The notes under the pieces are model-generated. The model saw only the letters and a list, made by a program, of their open reading frames with translations, had not been told where the DNA came from and ran no database searches. A stretch of DNA of 33,933 nt from an uncultured Desulfosporosinus sp. (lineage in GTDB: Bacteria > Bacillota > Desulfitobacteriia > Desulfitobacteriales > Desulfitobacteriaceae). Position 1 is the stretch's first letter, and every line of letters starts with the position of its first letter. The stretch lies in the NCBI GenBank assembly GCA_927405585.1, contig CAKMJS010000152.1, positions 1-33,933 on the forward strand, in the 5' to 3' direction. The position numbers and the translations under genes are program-made. Shown piece after piece: positions 18,571 to 26,311 of this stretch.

Positions 18571-19830
18571 CTAGCGGCTTACGTCCTCAATAACATCAAT
18601 TAATTTTGAAGTCAAAACCTTAAAGTCAAAGTCTGCAACCCCTATACGAGCATTAGCGCCCATTTCGCCATATTTTTCTTTCGGCATGTCATACATCTCC
18701 AGTATCTTCTTCGCCAATTCTTCTGGCGTTGCCTCCTCTAATGAAAGACCACATTTGTACATATCTAATATACAATAACCCATCTTAACCGTAGAAATGA
18801 CTGGTTTGCCAGAGGCCATATACTCGAACAGCTTGTTTGAACTATTACCCCTAGACCAGTTGTACTGCGATTGAGAGTAGTTCAGTATATTCACCGACGA
18901 TTTGTTCAAAATGTAGGGAATATATTGCTTATTGACATAACCCTTCATCTTTACATTGGTAAGGCCTTCATCTTTAACTCGTTGCTTCAATGCTTCTTGC
19001 TGATTTCCATCCCCATACACTAAAAACTGAATGTTAGTATGGTCTTTCAGCAGAGCGGCTGCATCAAGAATATTACCAACGTTATTGACCGGTCGGATTG
19101 CACCAGCATATACAACATTGAACTTATCATCAGCCAGATCCATATCCTCAACTACATTTTCTTCTGTCGATTTTAGGAAAGCTACTAAATCAACGCCATT
19201 GTTAATGTAGTGACATTTTTTCAAATCTACTTTTCCACCGTGGGCTGTATCCCATCCTTTTTCAATTATATAATCCCGATCTCCCTCTTTGGTGAAAATC
19301 AAAGCATCCGCTTTTTTGTAGATCCAATGTTCTCCAGCTGTCAGTATTTTACCTAAGATACTATTCTCTTTTGCTTTATTAAATGAGAATATTGCTTCAG
19401 GCCATAAATCTCGCACTTCACATATGCAAGGTACTTTTAGCTTCTTGGCTATCTGTATTCCTGCCACCATAGTCAGTGGATGGACACTTGAGGCAAGAAT
19501 AATATCTGGTTTACCATTGGCTTTAGTGTAGGCTTTTGCTACCGAAAACAGATTTTTGTAAAAAAGCAACATGTTCCTTACTCGATCTATTCCATTGCCC
19601 AGTGCAGAAGTCGTTTTTACAAATATAAATGGAATGCCATTTACCATATCGATTGAATACTTCTTACTTCCTGTATCTATATACTCCGTCTTATTGTGAT
19701 ATGTACTTGCACAAAACACCGTCGCGTTATACCCTTGCTTAATAAGATTTTCTGCAAACCAGTAATGCCTACCGCCACGGTTTTTATACATATCTGTTGC
19801 ATAATGATTCCATAACCATATGTTCTTCAC
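18571..19830 (-). CDS. WbuB-like glycosyltransferase family 4
   Basis: A 419-residue GT-B enzyme resembling WbuB, a presumed amino-sugar transferase of O-antigen clusters. The N-terminus KNIWLWNHYATDM plus GGRHYWFAENL is characteristic. The C-terminal donor domain has VVYAGAIRPVNNVGNIL, FLVYGDGNQ and SNKLFEYMASGKPVIS with the family Glu. The longest frame begins at a TTG (19863) with no ribosome site. The GTG at 19830 has AAGGAG eight bases before it and starts at the usual first residues, so it is chosen. It lies 46 bases upstream of the heparinase-like gene. It probably adds the second or third sugar to the lipid-linked intermediate. Donor is unknown. Confidence 0.9.
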   Translation of the reverse strand: MKNIWLWNHYATDMYKNRGGRHYWFAENLIKQGYNATVFCASTYHNKTEYIDTGSKKYSIDMVNGIPFIFVKTTSALGNGIDRVRNMLLFYKNLFSVAKAYTKANGKPDIILASSVHPLTMVAGIQIAKKLKVPCICEVRDLWPEAIFSFNKAKENSILGKILTAGEHWIYKKADALIFTKEGDRDYIIEKGWDTAHGGKVDLKKCHYINNGVDLVAFLKSTEENVVEDMDLADDKFNVVYAGAIRPVNNVGNILDAAALLKDHTNIQFLVYGDGNQQEALKQRVKDEGLTNVKMKGYVNKQYIPYILNKSSVNILNYSQSQYNWSRGNSSNKLFEYMASGKPVISTVKMGYCILDMYKCGLSLEEATPEELAKKILEMYDMPKEKYGEMGANARIGVADFDFKVLTSKLIDVIEDVSR

Positions 19831-19863
19831 TCTAAATTCTCCTTGATACCATAACAATTTCAA

Positions 19864-20086
19864 TCGTCAAGACAAAATAAGTCATATCAACAATACACTA
19901 CTGTGACGGCTAGTCCTTTTAATGACTGAAGTTTCGTAACCGATTAATTCACGCCTAACTCGGGTGCGAAACTTAGAATTTAAATAATCGTAATTTTTTA
20001 CAACAAATATACATCATTACTTATAATAAGTACTTTTTTCCCCTTATGACGGAAATATAATTCTGAAAATGCAATTCATGATTTAA
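19864..20086. other. AT-rich spacer with inverted AAGTTTCG repeats
   Basis: No gene is visible. AAGTTTCG at 19929-19936 and CGAAACTT at 19967-19974 form an inverted pair about 46 bases end to end, like the ends of a miniature element. The right copy, extended to GGGTGCGAAACTT, is the inverse of a motif at 15389-15401. Confidence 0.5.
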
Positions 20087-20761
20087 TTACTTTAATACAT
20101 CGATCAAATCAGTAAGTGACTCAATACGAAAATCAGCAGAATAATTTCCCGCTGGTACTTCAACATTACAATACTGGCCTCCTGTTCTTGAGACCTGAAC
20201 AGTGAGCCAACCTAGCTTCCTTGCACCGATAAAGTCTTTGCTCGGATTATCTCCTACATACACAATATCCTGGTGTGCACACCCGAGCTCTTGCTGAGCA
20301 ATAGAATACGGCAGAAGACTAGGCTTCCAATTCTTTCTACCATATACGTCAGTGAATACTATCGTATCAAAATAATCTTTAATGTTCAGAGCTATTACCT
20401 TATTCCTTTGACCGATTAAATATCCATCCGTTATAAGCCCCATCTTATATCGTCCCTGGAAGTGATCTAATGCCCATTTCGCATCTTCATAAGCAGAAAT
20501 ATAGGGGGAATGTTCTCGATATACTTGAACCATACTATGAATCAGCTCCGGGTCACATTTTGCACCTAAGCTCACTAATGTTTGGTCAAAGATATTCCCC
20601 CTAATTCCCCGTCCGTAAATTTGATTGGCATGCTCCTGAAATCCAACGATTTCAAATTTCGCCTTTAACCATGTATCTACAGAGTTGAATCCGCTATAAA
20701 CATATTGCTCTTCCGGGTAGATTGTATCATCTAAATCGAACACTATTGCTTCTATACTCAT
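20087..20761 (-). CDS. HAD-superfamily hydrolase
   Basis: A 224-residue haloacid dehalogenase-type phosphatase. Motif I is VFDLDDTIYPEE (nucleophile Asp and acid Asp), motif II is LITDGY, motif III Lys is in the RKNWKPSLLPY region, and motif IV is YVGDNPSKDF. A cap domain sits between motifs I and II. Phosphosugar or nucleotide phosphatases of this size are commonly found beside ATP-grasp genes in polysaccharide loci. Substrate is unknown. The ATG at 20761 (MSIEAIVFDLDD) follows AAGGGTGTG and is preferred over the GTG three codons upstream. It directly follows the ATP-grasp gene, 61 bases away, which suggests a joint task. Confidence 0.87.
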   Translation of the reverse strand: MSIEAIVFDLDDTIYPEEQYVYSGFNSVDTWLKAKFEIVGFQEHANQIYGRGIRGNIFDQTLVSLGAKCDPELIHSMVQVYREHSPYISAYEDAKWALDHFQGRYKMGLITDGYLIGQRNKVIALNIKDYFDTIVFTDVYGRKNWKPSLLPYSIAQQELGCAHQDIVYVGDNPSKDFIGARKLGWLTVQVSRTGGQYCNVEVPAGNYSADFRIESLTDLIDVLK

Positions 20762-20822
20762 AATACACACCCTTAAGCTACAAGGCTAATTTATTCAGTT
20801 CAGCAGAATAGGAAAAAATCTT

Positions 20823-21806
20823 CTATAGAATATCCTTTTTCCTAACAAAAATGGCATCATCATATCGAAGCATCACTACTCCGTCGTCCCATTTATCAAT
20901 TTCTATATTGGCCTGCGAGCCTCTTAACAGCTGGATAATCCATTTGGGAAAGTCAGCCCCGGCCTCTATCGCCAGTGGAAAACCACCACCGAACCTCGGG
21001 TTAATCTCAATGAATTTCAACTGATCATCCACTGTACGGATACACTGTAATGTGATACAGCCTAATGCCCCAGGAAGAGCACTGACAATCTTAATCGACT
21101 GTTCAATTATCTCTGGATCTTTGACAGTCATTCCCTTACTAACTTCTCCTGCCCTTGTCTCAATCCGCAGCCGTGGCACAACACATCGTACTTTTCCTTC
21201 AAAATCTGCCAAAACGTCAATAGTGTACTCTTTCCCTGATACATATTCTTGAACTATTGCCTCGGGAACATGCTTCATGTAGAATTCTAATTCTGATCTA
21301 TTCTTAACTTTATTTACACCAACGCTACCGCTTCCGCATGCAGGTTTTATAAAGTACGGATACGAACCTTCATTGTCCTCCAAAATCCTATTAGCATCAT
21401 ATATCTTTGGCGTTTCAATTCCGATTGATTGGAGAAAACGACTAGTATTCCTCTTGTCAACGCAAATATCGTTCACCTGAGTGGATGACACCAGCAAACG
21501 GACTCCCATTTTTCTAAATTGCTCCTCATTCTCCCCAAGCACCCCCAATTCAGTATCAATCAGAGGTATAACCATTTGGATATTATGATCCTCACAGAGC
21601 CTTAAAATGGTCTGGATATACAATGGATCAGCCACTGGCGGAACCAATACACTTTCATCAGCAATAAACCGTGTCGGGGCATTGGATTGTAGGTCCGCAA
21701 CAACTATCTTACCGAATAATCCAAGCTCGCTAAGAATCTTTTTAAAGTGCCGTACGAGTGCTACTCGTCTACCAGCACTCGTAAACAAAATGTTAAATTC
21801 CTCCAT
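20823..21806 (-). CDS. ATP-grasp ligase (carbamoyl-phosphate synthase/PylC-like)
   Basis: A 327-residue ATP-grasp protein that joins a carboxylate to an amine or other nucleophile with ATP. A pre-ATP-grasp Rossmann-like domain (NILFTSAGRRVALVRHFKK, then VADLQSNAP) leads into the ATP-binding core with YFIKPACGSGSVGV, and VQEYVSGKEYTIDVLAD. The metal-binding ILGCITLQCI and FIEINPRFGGGFPLA segment carries the family's Glu and Asn. Members of this type occur repeatedly in polysaccharide loci next to PGT, DegT and HAD genes. A reasonable but untested idea is amino-acylation of an amino sugar. The start ATG has only a weak GAGTG site, so the N-terminus may be a few residues off. Confidence 0.86.
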   Translation of the reverse strand: MEEFNILFTSAGRRVALVRHFKKILSELGLFGKIVVADLQSNAPTRFIADESVLVPPVADPLYIQTILRLCEDHNIQMVIPLIDTELGVLGENEEQFRKMGVRLLVSSTQVNDICVDKRNTSRFLQSIGIETPKIYDANRILEDNEGSYPYFIKPACGSGSVGVNKVKNRSELEFYMKHVPEAIVQEYVSGKEYTIDVLADFEGKVRCVVPRLRIETRAGEVSKGMTVKDPEIIEQSIKIVSALPGALGCITLQCIRTVDDQLKFIEINPRFGGGFPLAIEAGADFPKWIIQLLRGSQANIEIDKWDDGVVMLRYDDAIFVRKKDIL

Positions 21807-21876
21807 ATTTAAATAATCACTCGTTTCTTAGTAAGTAAGCATTAAGTTAAATCATGTTGTAAAAAATACCTTAATT

Positions 21877-22500
21877 TTAGCCATTAATGGTCTTTGCTGT
21901 CACATTAAACTCTTCCATCGTCTGACCCTTCGACTGATTTACCCCGCTCCTCATAAGCACAATAGCCAAAGTCTTCAAAAATATCCTCAAATCCACCCCA
22001 AACGAAATATTCTTAACATACCACACATCATACTCGAACCGTGTCTCCCAATCCACCCCATTGCGCCCATTGATCTGTGCCCACCCCGATATCCCTGGTA
22101 TTACAGCATGGCGCCGCATTTGTTCTGGAGTATAACGTTCCAAATACTGAACTAACAAAGGGCGGGGGCCAATAAAGCTCATTTCCCCTTTTAATATATT
22201 GAAAAGCTGAGGTAGTTCATCGACACTAAGCTTTCGCAAAAGCGTACCGACACGAGTCATACGTTCCATATCGGATAGGGTACGTCCGTTTTTCTCAGTC
22301 TCCAAACGCATGGTCCGAAACTTATAAATTGTAAATATTACTCCATCTTTACCTGGACGTTCTTGCTCAAAGAGCACGGGGCCCTGCGATCCTATCCTGA
22401 TGACAACTGCTGCGCAAAGCATGATCGCGGACGCCGGAATCAATATAATAATTGCAAATAATAAATCCATCACTCTCTTTATCTTAACGTAAGGTATCAT
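21877..22500 (-). CDS. Monotopic phosphoglycosyl transferase (PglC/WcaJ-type sugar transferase)
   Basis: Initiates repeat-unit assembly by moving a sugar 1-phosphate from a UDP-sugar to undecaprenyl phosphate. The 207-residue protein has one N-terminal re-entrant hydrophobic helix (about 10-35). It then has KFRTM, the catalytic Asp94-Glu95 dyad in SVDELPQL, and KGEMSFIGPRPL, with ISGWAQINGRN further on. The size matches the short PglC-like class, so it works without the extra N-terminal domain of WcaJ. It is the intact copy; a second, truncated one lies at 24.35 kb. The preceding aminotransferase is 15 bases away. The sugar is unknown, possibly an amino-dideoxysugar because of that neighbour. 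Confidence 0.95.
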   Translation of the reverse strand: MIPYVKIKRVMDLLFAIIILIPASAIMLCAAVVIRIGSQGPVLFEQERPGKDGVIFTIYKFRTMRLETEKNGRTLSDMERMTRVGTLLRKLSVDELPQLFNILKGEMSFIGPRPLLVQYLERYTPEQMRRHAVIPGISGWAQINGRNGVDWETRFEYDVWYVKNISFGVDLRIFLKTLAIVLMRSGVNQSKGQTMEEFNVTAKTING

Positions 22501-22515
22501 ATTGTTTCGACACTC

Positions 22516-23751
22516 CTAACCCACATCTTCCCACAATTTCTTCAGCCGTGCTTCAGGATCAGCTATCGAGGCATACCGAATAGCTCTCCTAACCTCATCT
22601 ACGACAATATCAATTTGTTCCTCAGTGATATTATTAAAGAATGGAATAGCCAACGTACCGGTTGCAACATGCTCTGTAACAGGGAAATCCCCTTCCTTAT
22701 ACCCAAACATTTCTCGATAAAAAGGCTGAAGATGGATCGACGTAAAGTACGGCCTACATCCAACTCCCCGGTCTAATAGTGTTTGCATAACTAAGTTCCG
22801 ATCAATCCGAGCCTCAAATCTTATTACAAACACAAACCAGCTCATCTTCACTCGCTCGTCAATCGTGGGAAGGATAACCCCTTCAACATCTTTGAATTTC
22901 TCCATATAGGAATCCGCAACTCGTTGACGAGCATCAATAATCTCATCGATCCGCTCAAGCTGTGCAAGACCTAGTGCAGCACTAATATCGCTCATTCTAT
23001 AGTTGTAGCCTAAACGAACATGGTTAAGCCACTGAGTGTCAATTCCACGTCCTTGGTTCCGAAGACTATAACACAACTTGGCAATCTTTTCGTCATTCGT
23101 AACGACGATTCCACCCTCACCCGTTGTCATTTGCTTATTCGGATAAAAAGCGAAAACCCCAGCATCAGACATTGTTCCGGCTTTCTTGCCATTCCACTCC
23201 GCTCCAATCGCCTCACAGGAGTCTTCAATAATTGCCAATCCGTGTTTAAGAGCAATTCGTCTTATTTCACGCATGTTCACAGGTTGCCCGAAAATATGGA
23301 CTGGTAAGATCGCTTTGGTTCTTTCTGTAATCTTGGCCTCGATTTGTGTAGTATCCATGTTATAGGTCTTTTCGTCGATATCGACAAATACAGGTTTAGC
23401 GCGTTCAAATAACATACAATTTGCAGAGGCTATAAAACTAAACGGCGTCGTAATGACTTCATCGCCATCTTTTATTCCTAAAGCGGCTACTATCATGTGC
23501 AAACCACTCGTCCCACTATTGCAGGCGACTGCATACTTTGTTCCCGCGAATGCAGCCATCTTTTCCTCAAACTCCTTGAGTTTTGGCCCTAAGGCCAAGT
23601 GGTTTGAATCTAGGACCTCCATTACAGCTTGTTTTTCTCTCTCTGTAATATCCGGGCTTGATAGCGGAATCATCTTTCTAACACTGTTTTCCTTTTCCGG
23701 TACCACTTGTTTTTTTCTTTCTATAATATCCTGTCTTGATTGCGAAATCAT
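22516..23751 (-). CDS. DegT/DnrJ/EryC1/StrS sugar aminotransferase
   Basis: PLP-dependent transfer of an amino group to a keto-sugar nucleotide. The 411-residue frame has PFSFIASANCMLFERAKPVF, VHIFGQPVNM, IIEDSCEAIGAEW, and the PLP lysine at about residue 206 in FAFYPNKQMTTGEGG. Homology begins at residue 27 (MIPLSSPDITEREKQAV). The 26 residues before it are an imperfect repeat of that start (MISQSRQDIIERKKQVV). The upstream ATG has AAAGGGG about 9 bases before it, while the second ATG (23673) has a poor site, so translation likely begins at 23751. No dehydratase or acetyltransferase partner of a bacillosamine pathway is in the window. Confidence 0.93.
   Translation of the reverse strand: MISQSRQDIIERKKQVVPEKENSVRKMIPLSSPDITEREKQAVMEVLDSNHLALGPKLKEFEEKMAAFAGTKYAVACNSGTSGLHMIVAALGIKDGDEVITTPFSFIASANCMLFERAKPVFVDIDEKTYNMDTTQIEAKITERTKAILPVHIFGQPVNMREIRRIALKHGLAIIEDSCEAIGAEWNGKKAGTMSDAGVFAFYPNKQMTTGEGGIVVTNDEKIAKLCYSLRNQGRGIDTQWLNHVRLGYNYRMSDISAALGLAQLERIDEIIDARQRVADSYMEKFKDVEGVILPTIDERVKMSWFVFVIRFEARIDRNLVMQTLLDRGVGCRPYFTSIHLQPFYREMFGYKEGDFPVTEHVATGTLAIPFFNNITEEQIDIVVDEVRRAIRYASIADPEARLKKLWEDVG
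23628..23751. repeat. Imperfect tandem duplication of the aminotransferase gene start
   Basis: About 46 bases at 23706-23751 and 23628-23673 align with 78 bases offset. Both begin ATGATT and share the runs ATCAAG, GGATATTA and AAACAAG with scattered substitutions. The first copy forms a new in-frame 26-residue extension. The divergence suggests an old duplication. Confidence 0.75.
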
Positions 23752-24352
23752 TCTGCATTACCCCTTTTCACTTTGAAAATTATTAACATATATTCTTATT
23801 AATCCATTAGAATAGCATGAGGACTATTAATTCTCGTTTTCAAGTTAATCATTAATGGTCTAATGTCACCTTGGTGATTTAAAAGGGACAATCAAGAAAC
23901 AAAATCCATTACATTGCCCGTTGTATTTCTCGCCTTCACAATTCACGCTTAAAAACCTCCAAGATTAACCCAATCAAGCGCAAACCCCACCAATACAGGC
24001 TTTCTTGAGCATCCCTTTGTGATCCCCAGTCGTCACATTTACCTTACATATCCCATTTTTACCATTATTTATGTGAAATAGTGCATTAATGTCGCACTAC
24101 TATATATAGTATTAATTATTCAATTAGACACTACATATAGCTCTTTGCCATAAACGGTCGTTATTTAACCTAAATATTCCTCAATGCGTACATTTTAGGT
24201 AATATACTATATGTAGTATGTCTTTTATTTACACATACTACATGTTGTGTTTTAACCCCTTTGAGATCCCCAGTCGTTTTATATCCTTTTAGCATCTCCA
24301 CCATATAATTACAGTACTTACATTTTCCATTTTATCCACTATTTTCTTACAT
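23752..24352. other. Gene-free repeat-rich scar after the truncated PGT
   Basis: This 601-base gap holds no recognisable gene. It contains two of the three direct copies of ATCCCCAGTCGT (24022-24033 and 24266-24277). It also has a cluster of AT-rich palindromes at 24098-24244. The remaining 3' part of the truncated PGT is not found here in any frame I read. Confidence 0.6.
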
Positions 24353-24382
24353 TTATGTAATCCATTTGCAATCCCCAGTCGT
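24022..24382. repeat. Three direct copies of ATCCCCAGTCGT
   Basis: Exact 12-mers occur at 24022-24033, 24266-24277 and 24371-24382, each preceded by TTTG plus two or three variable bases. On the minus strand they read ACGACTGGGGAT followed by two bases and CAAA. In one frame all three translate to TTGD followed by one residue and Lys. The third copy touches the point where PGT homology stops. Confidence 0.85.
24098..24244. repeat. Cluster of AT-rich palindromes (ACTACATATAG type)
   Basis: TACTATATATAGTA (24098-24111), ACTACATATAG (24130-24140), ATACTATATGTAGTAT (24204-24219) and ATACTACATG (24235-24244) are variants of one dyad. The second and third are exact inverses over 11 bases. They may be regulator binding sites or parts of a mobile element end. 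Confidence 0.55.
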
Positions 24383-24691
24383 CATATCCCCTTTAATAAT
24401 ATTCAATAATTGCGGCAGTTCATCCAAACTACTCTTCCTCAAAAACTTCCCAAACGGCGTAATAAAACTATCCGCATCCTTTAGTAAATGCGTCGCTACA
24501 TTAGGAGCCTCAGTTCGCATAGTTCGAAACTTATAAAAAACGAATTCTTTGTTATTTCTTCCGATTCTCCGTTGACTAAATAAGGCTGGTCCCTTAGAAT
24601 CAACTTTTATGACTAGGCTAATTATGAGCAAAAAAGGACTTAAAATACTAAGTAATATAAGGCCAAAAAAAACATCTGTGAATCTTTTCAA
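24353..24691 (-). pseudogene. Truncated phosphoglycosyl transferase
   Basis: The first 103 or so residues are a clear sugar transferase: KRFTDVFFGLILLS with the membrane segment, GPALFSQRRIG, YKFRTMRTEAP, and the Asp-Glu dyad in SLDELPQLLNIIKGDM. The next expected stretch (a GPRP motif and the C-terminal half) is absent. Translation instead goes into TTGDCKWIT and stops, giving 112 residues against about 200 normally. The break falls at 24383, beside a repeat copy. The TTG at 24691 with GGAGGAG eight bases before it is the likely start. It is probably non-functional and its role has passed to the intact copy at 22 kb. Confidence 0.82.
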
Positions 24692-25115
24692 ACTATCTCC
24701 TCCATCGTAATTGTGTTGACAACACAAACCCCATCCTACAAGACAAAACCCACCATCTCAAGAATTTCATGCCTCAGAAATAAACAACGAGTACTCCTCT
24801 ACTCGTTCCGACCTTTAACAAAAAAATAAAAATAAGTTCCCTGATCCTTGGCACACTGCCAAACTCAATCGCACAAACCTTAACTGTCCCTACCCCACTT
24901 ACTATATTACCCCCCACATCTTTCTAGACCACACCACTCCTCAATAGGTCTTATGTCCTACATCCTAGCCCATTAGTACTATTCTCGTAATATTCTAGAT
25001 ATAAACAATAACTCCTCTGTCGCAATTAGAAATAATTATGACAACATTTATTCTATTCTGCATAATTCCCTCAAATTATGTCGATTTAATTGCATTAATT
25101 CTACTAAACCCATCT
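24692..25115. other. Non-coding leader between phosphatase and truncated PGT
   Basis: No gene is visible in these 424 bases. They hold a 17-base perfect palindrome, TTGTGTTGACAACACAA (24711-24727), just ahead of the PGT ribosome site. A hairpin with AACGAGTA/TACTCGTT arms lies at 24786-24807. On the minus strand it is followed by GTTGTTTATTT, a weak terminator or attenuator shape. The rest is AT-rich without recognisable motifs. Confidence 0.5.
24711..24727. promoter_or_regulatory. Perfect palindrome, possible operator
   Basis: TTGTGTTG and CAACACAA arms around one central base, 20 bases upstream of the truncated PGT start. The symmetry is what dimeric repressors use. No regulator is identified. 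Confidence 0.35.
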
Positions 25116-25913
25116 CTATCGCCTAAACCAATCCCAAAATCGACTCCCACTTTTCCTACCACTTAACCCCTTCAGCAAATAATCCCTCTCACCCTGGAGG
25201 AACTCTCCCTCAAGAATCAATTGCGGATTCCTCCTCGTCAATTCCCGGTACCTATCCCCACCCACAATTTCCTCAATTCTCCGCAGTCCTTCTAAATAAC
25301 TCGACTCGCTCCTCGACACCCGATGAGCATCTGACCCCACAACATGAATCAAATCACTCCTAAGCAGGGTCTCAGCGAGTTGCCTCGCCTGGGGACCATA
25401 ATGCCCACTTATACTTCTGAGATTCAACTGAAAGAGAATTCCCTTCTTGGCCCACTCCAGGATACGCTCCGGCTGATCAGCTAAACCTTTATTACGTTCT
25501 GGGTGAGCAAGCACCGGGGTTATCCCTAGGACTTGGAGCTCAAAAAACACTTGCTCCGTATAGTGAGGTATTTCTAGCATCGGCAATTCGACGAGGATAC
25601 ACTTGCCTGTGTTTCCCAAGGTCAATAGCTTTCCAGCGCTCACCCACTTAGCCAGGTCCGGGAAGATATAGTTCTCCGCACCGGGTAGAATCTCCACGGG
25701 AATACCAGCCTCAACAACACGCTCGCGCACTTGGTCTGTTGTCGCCAGAATTTCGCCTGCACTTAAGTAATCCCTTCCCTCGAGGACGTGCGGAGTAGCA
25801 ATCAGCGTCTTAAAGCCTGCCTCGTGTAACTGACGTACCATTCCCAATGTTTCTTCCATGTTTTTCGACCCGTCATCCAACCCGGGCAAAATGTGGCTGT
25901 GAATATCGATCAT
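25116..25913 (-). CDS. CpsB/YwqE-type tyrosine-protein phosphatase (PHP family)
   Basis: Manganese-dependent phosphatase that removes phosphate from the tyrosine tail of the CpsD kinase and so controls polymer synthesis. The 265-residue protein has the PHP metal motifs MIDIHSHILPGLDDG at the N-terminus, ATPHV, AHPERN, and VGSDAHR near residue 195. It starts at ATG after GAGGAG. It is separated from the kinase gene by a terminator and about 400 bases, and has its own promoter-like sequence. In many Firmicutes the phosphatase is in the same operon as the kinase, so this split is a small variation. Cytoplasmic. Confidence 0.93.
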   Translation of the reverse strand: MIDIHSHILPGLDDGSKNMEETLGMVRQLHEAGFKTLIATPHVLEGRDYLSAGEILATTDQVRERVVEAGIPVEILPGAENYIFPDLAKWVSAGKLLTLGNTGKCILVELPMLEIPHYTEQVFFELQVLGITPVLAHPERNKGLADQPERILEWAKKGILFQLNLRSISGHYGPQARQLAETLLRSDLIHVVGSDAHRVSRSESSYLEGLRRIEEIVGGDRYRELTRRNPQLILEGEFLQGERDYLLKGLSGRKSGSRFWDWFRR

Positions 25914-25977
25914 ATTAACTCCTCAATATCTTAACATACTTATAAGCCTTCGCGTGTTTAAGGATAGTATCTTATTA

Positions 25978-26007
25978 ATTATGTGTGTTATAATATATTT
26001 TCGTCAA
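25978..26007 (-). promoter_or_regulatory. Sigma-A-type promoter for the phosphatase gene
   Basis: On the minus strand TTGACG (26007-26002) and CATAAT (25983-25978) are 18 bases apart, near the TTGACA/TATAAT consensus. They lie about 65 bases upstream of the ATG at 25913, in an AT-rich stretch. Confidence 0.55.
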
Positions 26008-26278
26008 AAGTTGGACATTATCCTGCTTTAAAATAACTTTCACAACAAGTGGTCAATGCCATCTTAACTAAATTATCCCTTAAATTCGATGAACTTAAAT
26101 CACCCCTAAAGGGTGATTTATTCGAAATAGTCGGTGAGAGTTAAGAAAACTTGGCTGGCGCCCGAAGACACTGTCTTCGCACGAATTAGCCTTCTTGCAG
26201 CCTTGCGAAGGCGGCCGCCTTAGTTGCACTTATGCTTAGAAAGTATATAACAAAAGTTAATACTTTCTGATAGTATAA

Positions 26279-26311
26279 GACAAAGCAGCTCCTAACGGAA
26301 GCTGCTTTGTC
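26279..26311 (-). terminator. Terminator-like hairpin after the tyrosine kinase gene
   Basis: GACAAAGCAGCT and AGCTGCTTTGTC form a perfect 12-bp stem with a nine-base loop, six bases beyond the kinase stop. On the minus strand the following TTATACTATC is only a weak U-tract, so efficiency is uncertain. Confidence 0.75.

Noticed and set aside
24022-24382. CRISPR array
   Set aside because: Only three short repeats with unequal spacing of 244 and 105 bases, and no cas gene.
24353-24691. Simple frameshift in the truncated PGT
   Set aside because: No frame downstream restores the GPRP motif or the C-terminal half, so it is loss or replacement, not a single-base shift.
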